Assembly: GCF_013155125.1 (NCBI RefSeq)
Contig: NZ_CP053564.1
Span: 4,657,501 to 4,721,500 of the forward strand
Reading direction: 5' to 3'
Origin: Pseudonocardia broussonetiae
GTDB lineage: Bacteria > Actinomycetota > Actinomycetes > Mycobacteriales > Pseudonocardiaceae
DNA: 64,000 nt
Of the stretch, positions 36,976-45,957 are shown in pieces. The translations under genes and the position numbers were made by a program. A model generated the notes under the pieces. The model was not told where the DNA came from. It did no database searches and saw only the letters and a list, made by a program, of their open reading frames with translations. The first letter of the stretch is position 1. Each line of letters starts with the position of its first letter.

Positions 36976-37995
36976 ATGCGTCACCCCGAGACCTCCGACC
37001 CCGAGACGTCCGACACCGTGCTCCCCGATCCGACCCTCCCGGAGAACAGCCCGTCGGCCCGCGCCCGCCGCGCCGTGCTGACGATCATGGCAGCCGCGGC
37101 CGTCGTGCTCCTGCCCACGGCCTGCGACTACGCCATCGCCACCCCGACCACGGGCGGTGGGGGCTACGGCCAGGGCGCGGGCCAGGGCGCGGGCGGCCAC
37201 TCCGGCCACGCCGGCGGCTCCACCAGCACCATCCAGACGGTACCGGCCGGCAACACCCAGGAGCTGGAGCCGACGACCTCCGCGGAGGAGGCGCCGGCCG
37301 AGGAGACCACGTCGGCGCAGGAGACGACCGCGGCCGAGGAGACCACGTCCGCGGAGGAGACGACCGCGGCGCAGGAGACCACGGACGCGGCGGAGGCCAC
37401 GACCACGACGGACTCGTCGGCCCCCGCGCCCGCCCCGCCCGCCGCGGGCGGGCTGGAGATCCTCGGCGACGACTGCACCACCAGCGAGCTCGCGCCCCAC
37501 ACCGGCTTCCAGGACGCCCCGCGCTGCGTCGCGATCGCGTTCGGCGAGGTGGCCGCGGCCGCGCAAAGCCCGTCGCTGCTGATCACCGACGCGCCGCAGA
37601 CCGTGGCGGCGGGGGAGGCGTTCACCCTCGAGGTCAGCACCCGCAACCTCGTCCGCGACCGGTTCCTCGGCGCCGCGGCGGGCGGCTACTACCGCGAGAG
37701 CTCCTTCCTCACCGAGGAGGGCATCCAGCGCGGCCACTTCCACACCGCGTGCCGGATGCTCGACTCCGTCGACGTCGCCCCCGACGCCGAGCCCGCCCCC
37801 GCGTTCTTCCTCGCCACGCAGGACAACGGCGGCGGCGCCGAGCCCGACGTCGTCACGGTGCCGGTGAACCCGATGCCCGGCCCCGGCACCGCGCAGTGCG
37901 CCGTGTGGGCCGGTGACGGGTCGCACCGCATCCCGATGATGCAGCGCGCCAACCAGACGCCCGCCATGGACGTCGTGCGGATCGTCGTCGAGTAG
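36976..37995 (+). CDS. Exported Thr/Glu-rich putative lipoprotein
   Basis: 339 residues, not recognised. A cytoplasmic leader of about 34 residues precedes a hydrophobic segment ending LLPTACDY, where the Cys could be lipidated although the -3 residue (Pro) is atypical. A Gly/His stretch and then a repetitive Thr/Ala/Glu stalk (SAEETTAAQETT units, about 97-140) lead to a conserved-looking C-terminal domain (about 155-339) with AGGYYRESSFLTEEG, RGHFHTACRML and DGSHRIPMMQRANQ. Third gene of the flavoreductase locus, so an extracellular partner of that system is possible. Confidence 0.7.
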   Translation: MRHPETSDPETSDTVLPDPTLPENSPSARARRAVLTIMAAAAVVLLPTACDYAIATPTTGGGGYGQGAGQGAGGHSGHAGGSTSTIQTVPAGNTQELEPTTSAEEAPAEETTSAQETTAAEETTSAEETTAAQETTDAAEATTTTDSSAPAPAPPAAGGLEILGDDCTTSELAPHTGFQDAPRCVAIAFGEVAAAAQSPSLLITDAPQTVAAGEAFTLEVSTRNLVRDRFLGAAAGGYYRESSFLTEEGIQRGHFHTACRMLDSVDVAPDAEPAPAFFLATQDNGGGAEPDVVTVPVNPMPGPGTAQCAVWAGDGSHRIPMMQRANQTPAMDVVRIVVE

Positions 37996-38000
37996 TCCTC

Positions 38001-38065
38001 CCGAGCAGGCCCCTACCTGCCGAGCAGGCCCCTACTTGCCGAGCAGGCCCCTACTTGCCGAGCAG
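38001..38065 (+). repeat. 19-bp tandem repeats at the ROK gene stop codon
   Basis: Three full copies of CCGAGCAGGCCCCTAC(C/T)TG (38001, 38020, 38039) and the first 8 bases of a fourth (38058). Read on the minus strand, each copy repeats the last codons of the ROK gene (Leu-Leu-Gly-Lys-stop), so the end of that gene has been duplicated twice downstream of its true stop. Confidence 0.9.
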
Positions 38066-39274
38066 ACCGATGTGCTCGGGGGAGAGCACCCGCTCGACCC
38101 CGAGCACCGACGCCCCGCCCAGACCGGCGTGCTCCCCGAGCACGCTGGTCGCGAGCACCAGGTTGCGCGTGGCCAGCGGCAGCGCCCGCTGGTACACGAC
38201 GCTGCGGACCCCGGCGAGCAGCTCGTCGCTCGCCGAGGTGACCGACCCGCCCAGCGTCACGCGCGCCGGGTTGTAGAAGTGCACGAGCATCGCGACGACC
38301 TCGCCGATGAGCCCGGCCGCCTCCCGCACCAGCGCCATCGTCGCCGGGTCGGCGCGGGCGACCAGCGCGCGCACCTCGGCCGCGCTGACCGCCTCCCCGC
38401 CGGTGGCCGCGCCCAGCCGCTGCCCGATCGCCGAGACCGAGGCGACGGCCTCGATGCAGCCGATGTTGCCGCACACGCACACCGTGTCGGGGGCCCCGCG
38501 CACCCGGACGTGCCCGATGTCGCCCGCCGCGCCGTCGGCGCCGTGGTGCAGCACCCCCTCGCGCGTGACGAGCCCGCCGCCGATGCCGGTGCCGACCTTG
38601 ACGAACAGCAGCGGCGACTGCTCGGCGGGGAGCGCGCGGGCCTCGCCCAGCGCCCGCAGGTTGACGTCGTTCTCCAGCACCACCGGGCAGCCGTAGGTCT
38701 TCTGCAGGCGCGCCGACACCGGGTAGGCGTGCCAGCCCGGCATGATCGGCGGGCGCACCGGGACGCCGAGGTGGCCGTCGACCGGCCCCGGCAGGCCGAT
38801 GACGACCGCGCGCACCGGGGCGGGCGAGCGGACGCGCAGCCGGTCGAGCGCGACCTCGACCCGGCTCAGCACCGCGTCGGGCCCCTCCCGCACGTCGACG
38901 TCGACGTGCTCGTGGCCCAGCACCTGCTGGCGCAGGTCGACCACGGCGACGTGCGCCCCGCGCGCGCCGACGTCGGCCAGCAGCACCGCGCCGGAGCGGG
39001 GCGAGAGCGCCAGCCGGTCGGCGGGGCGCCCGCGACCGGCTGTCGGCCGGAGCCCGTCGGGCTGCAGGACGCCCCGGGAGAGGAGCTCGTCCACGGCCGC
39101 GCTGACGGTGGTGCGGGCCAGCCCGGCGGCCGGCACGAGGTCGGCCTTGCTCACCGCCGTGCCCGACGCGACCAGGCGCGCGACGGTGCTCAGGGTGACG
39201 TCGGCGTCGACCCGGCCCGACAGCGGGGGCGTGTCGAGGCGCAGGGCCGGCAGGGCCCAGGAGGGTGCGGACAT
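38051..39274 (-). CDS. ROK family repressor (NagC/XylR type)
   Basis: 407 residues. N-terminal winged HTH (about 28-80: VARLVASGTAVSKADLV, GLARTTVSAAVDEL) joined to a ROK sugar-binding domain with VLLADVGARGAHVAVVDL, GLPGPVDG, VLENDVNLRALGE and the zinc motif CVCGNIGCIE. It is divergent from a sugar ABC import operon and is almost certainly its repressor. ATG 39274 is preferred over the adjacent GTG 39277: AAATCT sits seven bases before it. Its stop codon lies inside a tandem repeat. Confidence 0.92.
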   Translation of the reverse strand: MSAPSWALPALRLDTPPLSGRVDADVTLSTVARLVASGTAVSKADLVPAAGLARTTVSAAVDELLSRGVLQPDGLRPTAGRGRPADRLALSPRSGAVLLADVGARGAHVAVVDLRQQVLGHEHVDVDVREGPDAVLSRVEVALDRLRVRSPAPVRAVVIGLPGPVDGHLGVPVRPPIMPGWHAYPVSARLQKTYGCPVVLENDVNLRALGEARALPAEQSPLLFVKVGTGIGGGLVTREGVLHHGADGAAGDIGHVRVRGAPDTVCVCGNIGCIEAVASVSAIGQRLGAATGGEAVSAAEVRALVARADPATMALVREAAGLIGEVVAMLVHFYNPARVTLGGSVTSASDELLAGVRSVVYQRALPLATRNLVLATSVLGEHAGLGGASVLGVERVLSPEHIGLLGK

Positions 39275-39290
39275 CACGGCCAGATTTCGT

Positions 39291-39321
39291 CAGAAAAATA
39301 GCTTGAACAGACATTATTCTG
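39291..39321. promoter_or_regulatory. Candidate ROK operator
   Basis: Inverted repeat CAGAAAAATA - 11 bp - CATTATTCTG (8 of 10 positions pair), the only AT-rich stretch for kilobases. It sits between the divergent ROK and sugar ABC genes, in the -35 region of the ROK gene and just upstream of the -35 of the transporter operon. Layout fits a repressor controlling both directions. Confidence 0.6.
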
Positions 39322-39324
39322 CCG

Positions 39325-39354
39325 TTGTAGGACACTGGTCAACCCTCCTAGGTT
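39325..39354 (+). promoter_or_regulatory. Promoter of the sugar ABC operon (leaderless)
   Basis: TTGTAG (39325-39330), 18-bp spacer, TAGGTT (39349-39354), then six bases to the GTG start at 39361. Confidence 0.55.
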
Positions 39355-39360
39355 TCCCCC

Positions 39361-40872
39361 GTGTTGCTGGAGATGCGGGGCATCGTCAAGGACTTCCCGG
39401 GCGTCCGGGCGCTCGACGGCGTCGACCTCGACGTCGCCGAGGGGGAGGTGCACTGCCTCCTCGGGCAGAACGGCGCGGGCAAGTCGACGCTGATCAAGGT
39501 GCTCGCCGGCGCCCACCTGCCCGACGAGGGCGAGCTGCGCTGGGCGGGTGAGCCCGTCGTCTTCGGCTCGCCGCAGGCCGCCGACGCCGCCGGGATCGCG
39601 ACCATCCACCAGGAGCTCGACCTCGTCCCCGGGCTGAGCGTCGCGGAGAACATCGTGCTGGGCCACGAGCCGTCGCGGCTGGGCTTCACCCGCCCCCGCG
39701 ACGCCGAGGGCACCGCCCGCGCGCTGCTGCAGCGGCTGGGCCACCCCGAGATCCCGCCCGGCCGCGAGCTCGGGCGGCTGCCGGCCGCCGGGCAGCAGGT
39801 CGTCAGCATGGCGCGGGCGCTGGCCCGCGACGCGCGCCTGATCGTCATGGACGAGCCGTCGGCGGTGCTCGACCCGCACGAGGTCGAGAACCTGTTCCGG
39901 GTCATCCGCGAGCTCACCGCGGAGGGTGTCGCCGTCGTCTACATCTCCCACCGGCTCGCCGAGATCCGCGAGATCGGCGACCGCGTCACCGTCCTCAAGG
40001 ACGGCCGCACCGTCGCCCGCGACCTGCCGGCCCGCACCACCCCGACCGCCGACGTCATCACGCTGATGACCGGCCGCACCACCGAGCACGTGTTCCCGCC
40101 GCGGACCGGCGACGCCCCCGGCGACGTCGTCCTGGAGGTCGAGGGGCTCTCCCGCGCGGGGGAGTTCGCCGACGTCTCCTTCACCGTGCGCGCCGGCGAG
40201 GTCGTCGGGCTGGCCGGGCTGGTCGGCTCCGGGCGCTCGGAGATCCTCGAGACCGTCTACGGCGCGCGCCGCTCGACCGCGGGCACCGTCCGCGTCGACG
40301 GGCGCACGCTGCGCCGGGGCTCGGTCCCCGCCGCGGTGCGGTCGGGCGTCGGGCTGTGCCCGGAGGAGCGCAAGAGCCAGGGCCTGCTGCTCGGCGAACC
40401 GGTGTACCGCAACGTGTCGCTGCCCGCGCTGGGCCGCTTCGCCCGCGGCGGGTTCGTCCGGGAGAACGCCGAGGTGGCCGCCGCCCGCGAGGTCACCGAG
40501 CAGCTCGACGTGCGCCCGGCCGACCCGATGCGCGTGGTCCGCACGCTCTCGGGCGGCAACCAGCAGAAGGTCGTGCTGGCCCGCTGGCTGCTGCGCGGCT
40601 GCCGGGTGCTGCTGCTCGACGAGCCCACCCGGGGCGTCGACGTCGGCGCCCGCAGCGAGATCTACGCCCTGGTCCGCAGCCTCGCCGCGAGCGGAGTGGC
40701 CGTGGTCCTGGTGTCCAGCGAGGTGCCGGAGGTGCTCGGTCTCGCCGACCGGGTGCTGGTCGTCCGCGAGGGCGCGGTCGTGCACGAGGCGCCGAGCGAC
40801 GAGCTCGACGAGAGCCGGGTCCTCGACCTGGTGATGGAGACCCACGACGTGAAGGGACACACCCATGCCTGA
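39361..40872 (+). CDS. Sugar ABC transporter ATP-binding protein (RbsA/MglA type)
   Basis: 503 residues with two fused ATPase domains. The first has Walker A GQNGAGKST, Walker B LIVMDEPSAVL and a His switch (YISHRLAEI); its signature is altered (LGRLPAAGQQ). The second has a degenerate P-loop (GLVGSGRSE) with signature TLSGGNQQKV and Walker B LLLDEPTRGVDVGA. This asymmetric pattern is normal for the CUT2 family. It powers import of a pentose, hexose or polyol with the downstream permease and binding protein. Stop overlaps the permease start by 8 bp. Confidence 0.93.
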   Translation: MLLEMRGIVKDFPGVRALDGVDLDVAEGEVHCLLGQNGAGKSTLIKVLAGAHLPDEGELRWAGEPVVFGSPQAADAAGIATIHQELDLVPGLSVAENIVLGHEPSRLGFTRPRDAEGTARALLQRLGHPEIPPGRELGRLPAAGQQVVSMARALARDARLIVMDEPSAVLDPHEVENLFRVIRELTAEGVAVVYISHRLAEIREIGDRVTVLKDGRTVARDLPARTTPTADVITLMTGRTTEHVFPPRTGDAPGDVVLEVEGLSRAGEFADVSFTVRAGEVVGLAGLVGSGRSEILETVYGARRSTAGTVRVDGRTLRRGSVPAAVRSGVGLCPEERKSQGLLLGEPVYRNVSLPALGRFARGGFVRENAEVAAAREVTEQLDVRPADPMRVVRTLSGGNQQKVVLARWLLRGCRVLLLDEPTRGVDVGARSEIYALVRSLAASGVAVVLVSSEVPEVLGLADRVLVVREGAVVHEAPSDELDESRVLDLVMETHDVKGHTHA

Positions 40873-41902
40873 CCAGGAGCTGGTCACGGCGCCGGCCGCC
40901 GACGAGAGCGGACGGGTCGAGAAGGCCGCCTCGGCCGCGGGCCGGGGCCCGTCGCGTGCGGCGCGGCTGCTCGACAGCGGGGCCGGGCGCAACCTGGGTC
41001 TGGTCGCGGTGCTGGTGCTGCTGTGCGTGGTGGGGGTGTCGACCGCCGACACGTTCGCCACGACGTCGAACCTGCTGACGATCCTGACCTCCGCGTCGAT
41101 CATCGGCGTGATCACCGTCGGGGTCACGTTCGTGATCATCGGCGGGGGTATCGACCTGTCGGTGGGCAAGGTGATGGCCCTGGCCTCGGTCTGGGCGACC
41201 ACCGTCGCGACCCAGTCCTACGGGCCCTGGGTCATGATCTTCTGCGCGCTCGCCGTCGGCGCGGGGGCGGGCCTGGTCAACGGCCTGCTCATCGCCTACG
41301 GCCGGATCGTGCCGTTCATCGTGACGCTGGCGATGCTCATCACCGCGCAGGGGTTGGCGGAGCGGATCTCCGGGCGGCGCAGCCAGATCGTGGTCGACCC
41401 GGTGATCGCCGGGATCGCCAACACCCGGCTGTTGGGGATCCCGCTGCTGGTCTACATCTTCGCCGCGGTGGTGGCGCTGGGCTGGGTGCTGCTCAACCGG
41501 ACCACGTTCGGACGGCGCACGTTCGCGATCGGCGGCAACCCCGAGGCCGCCCGCCTGGCCGGGCTGGACGTGAAGCGGCACACGATCGCGCTCTACGTGC
41601 TGTCCGGGCTGTGCTGCGGCATCGCCGCGATCATGATCGCCTCGTTGACCACGACGGGGTCGAGCACCCACGGCACGCTCTACGAGCTCGACGCGATCGC
41701 CGCGGTGATCATCGGCGGCACGCTGTTGACCGGTGGTCGCGGCACCCTGATCGGTTCGATCCTCGGGGTGCTGGTGTTCACCACGATCACGAACCTGTTC
41801 GTGCTCAACAACCTGGCGACCGAGGTCCAGAACATCGCCAAGGGCGTGATCATCGTGGTCGCGGTCCTGATCCAGACCCGCGCCCAGCGCACCTCCACCT
41901 GA
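40865..41902 (+). CDS. Sugar ABC transporter permease (RbsC type)
   Basis: 345 residues, 8-10 membrane helices after a Gly/Ala/Arg-rich N-terminus of about 40 residues. CUT2 permease hallmarks are FVIIGGGIDLSVGKVMALAS, GLVNGLLIAYGRIVPFIVTL, RRTFAIGGNPEAARLAGLDV and GGTLLTGGRGTLIGSILGV. One permease gene only, so the channel is probably a homodimer. Confidence 0.93.
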   Translation: MPDQELVTAPAADESGRVEKAASAAGRGPSRAARLLDSGAGRNLGLVAVLVLLCVVGVSTADTFATTSNLLTILTSASIIGVITVGVTFVIIGGGIDLSVGKVMALASVWATTVATQSYGPWVMIFCALAVGAGAGLVNGLLIAYGRIVPFIVTLAMLITAQGLAERISGRRSQIVVDPVIAGIANTRLLGIPLLVYIFAAVVALGWVLLNRTTFGRRTFAIGGNPEAARLAGLDVKRHTIALYVLSGLCCGIAAIMIASLTTTGSSTHGTLYELDAIAAVIIGGTLLTGGRGTLIGSILGVLVFTTITNLFVLNNLATEVQNIAKGVIIVVAVLIQTRAQRTST

Positions 41903-41904
41903 CC

Positions 41905-41951
41905 CGTTCCCCCTCTTCCCGGTTCCCCCTCTTCCCGGTTCCCCTCTTCTC
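41905..41951 (+). repeat. 16-bp pyrimidine-rich tandem repeat
   Basis: Three copies of GGTTCCCCCTCTTCCC (41905, 41921, 41937; first begins CG, last is one base shorter) in the 91-bp gap between the permease and the substrate-binding protein. The purine-free strand is the coding strand. It may tune expression of the downstream gene or simply be slippage. Confidence 0.85.
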
Positions 41952-41993
41952 GGCCCCCGCACGTCCCCCTTTGCACGAAGGAGTGCCCTTCTC

Positions 41994-43049
41994 ATGTCCG
42001 ACTCGTCCGCTCTCGCGCGCCGCGGTTTCCTCGTCGGCGCCCTCGGTGTGGGTGCCGCGCTGACCACGGCGTGCACCAGCAACGCCGCCGCCCCGACCGC
42101 GGCCGGTACCAACACCGCCCCAGCCGCGGGGGACAACGCCGAGCCCGGCACCCCGGTCACGATCGGGTTCTCGGCCCCGGCCGCGGACCACGGCTGGATC
42201 GCCGCGATCGCGGCGAACGCGCAGGCGCAGGCCGGGCAGTACCCGGATGTGACGTTGGAGGCGGTGAACCCGACCAACGACATCACCCAGCAGATCGCCG
42301 CGGTCGAGACGCTGATCAACCAGGGTGTGGATGCGCTGGTGATCCTGCCCAACGACGGCAGCCAGCTCACCTCGCTGGGCCGTCGGGCGATGGACGCGGG
42401 TATCCCGGTGATCAACCTGGACCGGATCTTCGACTCGCCGCTGGCCTACCGGACCTGGATCGGTGGGGACAACTACGGCATGGGCGTGTCGGCGGGCACC
42501 TACATCGGGACCCGGCTGCGTGAGGCCGGGGTGGCGAACCCGATCATCGGGGAGATCGCCGGGATCGACAACCTGCCGCTGACCCAGGCGCGGAGCCAGG
42601 GGTTCTCCGATGCGCTGGCCTCGTTCGGGTTCGCCGTCGGGCCGCGGCAGGCCGCGGACTTCACCGCCCAGGGCGGGCAGCGGGTGACCGCGAACCTGCT
42701 GCAGGCCGCTCCGCAGCTGGACGCGGTGTGGAACCACGACGACGACCAGGGCATCGGCGTCCTGGCGGCGATCACCCAGGCCGGGCGCAGCGAGTTCTTC
42801 ATGGTCGGCGGCGCGGGCTCGGCCAACGCCATGCGGGAGATCAAGGCCGACACCTCGGTGCTCAAGGCCACCGTCACCTACAGCCCGACGATGGCGTCCT
42901 CGGCGATGGCGCTGGCCCGCCTGGTCGCACAGAACCGCGGCATGGGTGACCTGGTCGAGAAGGAGGTGCCGACCTCGATCACGCTGGCCTCGGCCACGAT
43001 CACCAAGGAGAACGTGGACACCTACCTGCCCCTGGGCTTCGAATCATGA
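41994..43049 (+). CDS. Sugar ABC transporter substrate-binding protein
   Basis: 351 residues. Tat-like twin-Arg signal ([18 protein letters not shown]) ending in LTTAC, a likely lipidation Cys. A Thr/Ala/Pro linker and a type I periplasmic-binding fold follow ([52 protein letters not shown]). Captures the sugar or polyol outside the cell; ligand not determinable, though the downstream dehydrogenase and isomerase suggest inositol or a similar polyol. AAGGAG lies upstream of the ATG. Overlaps the next gene by 4 bp. Confidence 0.92.
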   Translation: MSDSSALARRGFLVGALGVGAALTTACTSNAAAPTAAGTNTAPAAGDNAEPGTPVTIGFSAPAADHGWIAAIAANAQAQAGQYPDVTLEAVNPTNDITQQIAAVETLINQGVDALVILPNDGSQLTSLGRRAMDAGIPVINLDRIFDSPLAYRTWIGGDNYGMGVSAGTYIGTRLREAGVANPIIGEIAGIDNLPLTQARSQGFSDALASFGFAVGPRQAADFTAQGGQRVTANLLQAAPQLDAVWNHDDDQGIGVLAAITQAGRSEFFMVGGAGSANAMREIKADTSVLKATVTYSPTMASSAMALARLVAQNRGMGDLVEKEVPTSITLASATITKENVDTYLPLGFES

Positions 43050-44200
43050 CCCAGGCACGGCCCGGTCTGGGCGTCGGCATGGTCGGCCACGCCTTCATGG
43101 GGGCCGCCCACTCCCAGGCGTGGCGCACGGCGGGCCGGTTCTTCGACCTCCCGCTCACCCCCGACATGGCCGTGCTGTGCGGGCGCAACGCCGACACGGC
43201 CCGCGCCGCGGCCGACCGGCTCGGGTGGCGCGACGTCGAGACGGACTGGAAGGAGCTCCTGACCCGCGACGACGTGCAGCTCGTCGACGTCTGCACCCCC
43301 GGCGACACGCACGCGGCGATCGCGATCGCGGCGCTGGACGCGGGCAAGCACGTGCTGTGCGAGAAGCCGCTGGCCAACACCGTCGACGAGGCCCGGGCGA
43401 TGGTGGCCGCGGCGCAGCGGGCGCAGGCGTCGGGCGTGCGGAGCATGGTCGGCTTCAACTACCGGCGGGTGCCCGCGGTCTCGCTGGCGCGGCGGCTGGT
43501 GGAGCAGGGGCGCATCGGCGAGGTCCGCCACGTGCGCGCCAGCTACCTGCAGGACTGGATCGTCGATCCCGAGGCGCCGCTGGTGTGGCGGCTGCAGGCC
43601 GAACGCGCCGGGTCGGGGGCACTCGGCGACATCGGCGCGCACGTCGTCGACCTGGCGCAGTTCGTCACCGGCGACCGCCTCTCCGGCGTCAGCGGGCTCA
43701 CCGAGACCTTCGTCCGCGAGCGCCCGCTGCCGTCGGGGGAGGGCCGGGGACCGGTCACCGTCGACGACGCGGCGCTGTTCGTCGGCCGGTTCGCCGGCGG
43801 CGCGCTCGCGAGCTTCGAGGCGACCCGCTTCGCGACCGGGCGCAAGAACCAGATCCGCCTCGAGGTCAACGGCAGCGCGGGCTCGCTCGCGTTCGACTTC
43901 GAGCAGATGAACGAGCTCCAGTTCTTCGACGGCACCGAGGACCCGGACGTCGCCGGGTTCCGGCGCATCCTCGTCACCGAACCGGGGCACCCGTACGCGG
44001 GAGCCTGGTGGCCGCCCGGCCACGGGCTCGGCTACGAGCACACGTTCACCCACGAGGTCGTCGACCTGGTGCGCGACGTGGCGGCGGGCAGCGACCCCGT
44101 CCCGTCGTTCGCCGACGGGCTGCAGGTGCAGCTCGTGCTCGACGCCGTGGTCCGATCCGCCGCCGCGGGCAGCGGCTGGCAGGCAGTGGAGGAGAGCTGA
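43046..44200 (+). CDS. Gfo/Idh/MocA family oxidoreductase
   Basis: 384 residues. An N-terminal Rossmann domain ([35 protein letters not shown]) with the conserved EKP cofactor/catalytic motif (LCEKPLANT) precedes the alpha/beta substrate domain ([20 protein letters not shown] with Asp and His at the usual catalytic places). Oxidises a sugar or cyclitol with NAD(P). Start ATGA overlap with the binding-protein gene indicates coupling to import. Confidence 0.92.
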   Translation: MTQARPGLGVGMVGHAFMGAAHSQAWRTAGRFFDLPLTPDMAVLCGRNADTARAAADRLGWRDVETDWKELLTRDDVQLVDVCTPGDTHAAIAIAALDAGKHVLCEKPLANTVDEARAMVAAAQRAQASGVRSMVGFNYRRVPAVSLARRLVEQGRIGEVRHVRASYLQDWIVDPEAPLVWRLQAERAGSGALGDIGAHVVDLAQFVTGDRLSGVSGLTETFVRERPLPSGEGRGPVTVDDAALFVGRFAGGALASFEATRFATGRKNQIRLEVNGSAGSLAFDFEQMNELQFFDGTEDPDVAGFRRILVTEPGHPYAGAWWPPGHGLGYEHTFTHEVVDLVRDVAAGSDPVPSFADGLQVQLVLDAVVRSAAAGSGWQAVEES

Positions 44201-45204
44201 TGGCACGCCCGGTCACCCTGTTCACCGGCCAATGGGCCGACCTGCCCTTCGAGGAGGTGGCGCGCCTGGCGGGGGAGTGGGGCTACGACGGCCTGGAGAT
44301 CGCCTGCTGGGGCGACCACCTCAACGTCTGGGCCGCGGTCGAGGACGACACCTACGTCCAGGGCCGCCGCGACATCCTGGACAAGTACGGCCTCCAGGTG
44401 CACGCGATCTCCAACCACCTCACCGGGCAGGCCGTCTGCGACGACCCGATCGACGCCCGGCACGAGGCCATCCTGTCGCCGCGGGTCTGGGGCGACGGCG
44501 ACGCGGAGGGCGTCCGGCAGCGGGCGGCCGAGGCGATGAAGACGACGGCGCGCGCCGCGGCGAAGCTCGGCGTCGACACGGTCGTCGGGTTCACCGGGTC
44601 GAGCATCTGGAAGACCGTGGCGATGTTCCCGCCGGTGCCGCAGTCGATGGTCGACGCCGGCTACCGCGACTTCGCCGACCGCTGGAACCCGATCCTCGAC
44701 GTGTTCGACGAGGTCGGTGTGCGGTTCGCCCACGAGGTCCACCCCAGCGAGATCGCCTACGACTACTGGACGACGGTCGCGGCCCTGGAGGCGGTGGAGC
44801 ACCGCCCGGCGTTCGGCCTGAACTGGGACCCCAGCCACTTCGTGTGGCAGGACCTCGACCCGGTCGGGTTCCTGTGGGACTTCCGGGACCGGATCTACCA
44901 CGTCGACTGCAAGGACGCGAAGCGCCAGGTCGGCAACGGCCGCAACGGGCGGATGGGCTCGCACCTGGCGTGGGCCGACCCGCGCCGCGGCTGGGACTTC
45001 GTCTCCACCGGGCACGGGGACGTGCCGTGGGAGGCGTGCTTCCGGATGCTCAACACGATAGGCTACGACGGCCCGATCTCCGTGGAGTGGGAGGACGCGG
45101 GGATGGACCGGCTCGTCGGTGCGCCCGAGGCGCTGGAGTTCGTGCGCCGCCAGGCCTTCGACCCGCCGTCGGCGGCGTTCGACGCGGCCTTCTCGTCCCG
45201 CTAG
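44200..45204 (+). CDS. Sugar phosphate isomerase/epimerase (xylose isomerase-like TIM barrel)
   Basis: 334 residues. Metal-site residues of the AP-endonuclease-2/xylose-isomerase-like barrel are seen: Glu in FAHEVHPSE, Asp/His in [10 protein letters not shown], His/Asp in [10 protein letters not shown] and Glu in ISVEWEDAG. Likely isomerises or epimerises the keto-product of the preceding dehydrogenase, as IolE/IolH-type proteins do. Start overlaps the previous stop (TGATG). Last gene of the operon. Confidence 0.9.
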   Translation: MARPVTLFTGQWADLPFEEVARLAGEWGYDGLEIACWGDHLNVWAAVEDDTYVQGRRDILDKYGLQVHAISNHLTGQAVCDDPIDARHEAILSPRVWGDGDAEGVRQRAAEAMKTTARAAAKLGVDTVVGFTGSSIWKTVAMFPPVPQSMVDAGYRDFADRWNPILDVFDEVGVRFAHEVHPSEIAYDYWTTVAALEAVEHRPAFGLNWDPSHFVWQDLDPVGFLWDFRDRIYHVDCKDAKRQVGNGRNGRMGSHLAWADPRRGWDFVSTGHGDVPWEACFRMLNTIGYDGPISVEWEDAGMDRLVGAPEALEFVRRQAFDPPSAAFDAAFSSR

Positions 45205-45213
45205 GCCGTTCCG

Positions 45214-45885
45214 CTAGAGGCCGAGCAGCCGTCGTCCGCCCACCCACAGGCAGACGACGGCGACGAACCACCACCAGGCGACCCAGACGAAGCCCGGGAC
45301 CAGGAAGTCCCGCGACAGCAGCGCTGGGTCGCCCCGGCCCTTGCCGCCGACGCCGAGCACCACCAGCCCGGCGAACTCGCCGATGAGCATCCACCAGACC
45401 AGCAGCACGCCGACGGTCGCCTGGAGGTCCGGGCTGCCCGCCACCGCGACCCAGCCGATCAGGACGCCGTAGCCGACGACGAGGAGGTTGGTGAAGAACC
45501 CGCGCGCGTGCAGCAGGGCGAAGACGAGCAGGAGCACCGACGCCCAGAGGAGCGACCACGCCTTGCCGTCGAGCACCAGGTTCGCCCCGGCCAGGCCCAG
45601 CAGCGGCGCGGTCATGTAGCCGATCACGCCGATGAACAGGTTCGACACGTACCACCCGCCGGGGATGTCCGTCGCGCCCCCGTTCGCGTCGCCCTCGGTC
45701 ACGTGGAAGCCGGTGACGGTCCGGCCGCTGAGCACCCCCATGACCACGTGCCCGCCCTCGTGGACGATGGTCACCAGCGACCCCGCCCACTGGCCCGTGA
45801 ACGTGACGAGCAGCAGGGCGATGAACCCCGCGATGTGCACGACGGGCGCCCCCGGGGTGACGGAGCCGATCACGTCGCTGACCAT
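45214..45885 (-). CDS. M50B-like membrane metalloprotease family protein
   Basis: 223 residues with about six membrane segments. HEGGH zinc motif at about 42-46 (TIVHEGGHVVMGVL) inside the first membrane region and IPGGWYVSNLFIGVIGYMTAPLLG resembling the second half of an M50-type active site. Family members are small intramembrane protease homologues found in actinobacteria; a substrate is unknown. ATG 45885 with GAGGGC just upstream. Convergent with the isomerase gene (9 bp). Confidence 0.8.
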   Translation of the reverse strand: MVSDVIGSVTPGAPVVHIAGFIALLLVTFTGQWAGSLVTIVHEGGHVVMGVLSGRTVTGFHVTEGDANGGATDIPGGWYVSNLFIGVIGYMTAPLLGLAGANLVLDGKAWSLLWASVLLLVFALLHARGFFTNLLVVGYGVLIGWVAVAGSPDLQATVGVLLVWWMLIGEFAGLVVLGVGGKGRGDPALLSRDFLVPGFVWVAWWWFVAVVCLWVGGRRLLGL

Positions 45886-45944
45886 GCCCTCGACTTCGCA
45901 CCCCGGGCTGCCGGCGTTAACGGGCCAGTACTTGCGCGGGCAAC

Positions 45945-45950
45945 TAGTGT
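45945..45950 (+). promoter_or_regulatory. -10 hexamer, leaderless ring-cleaving dioxygenase gene
   Basis: TAGTGT followed by seven bases (GGACGCC) and the ATG at 45958; no ribosome binding site. Confidence 0.55.
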
Positions 45951-45957
45951 GGACGCC

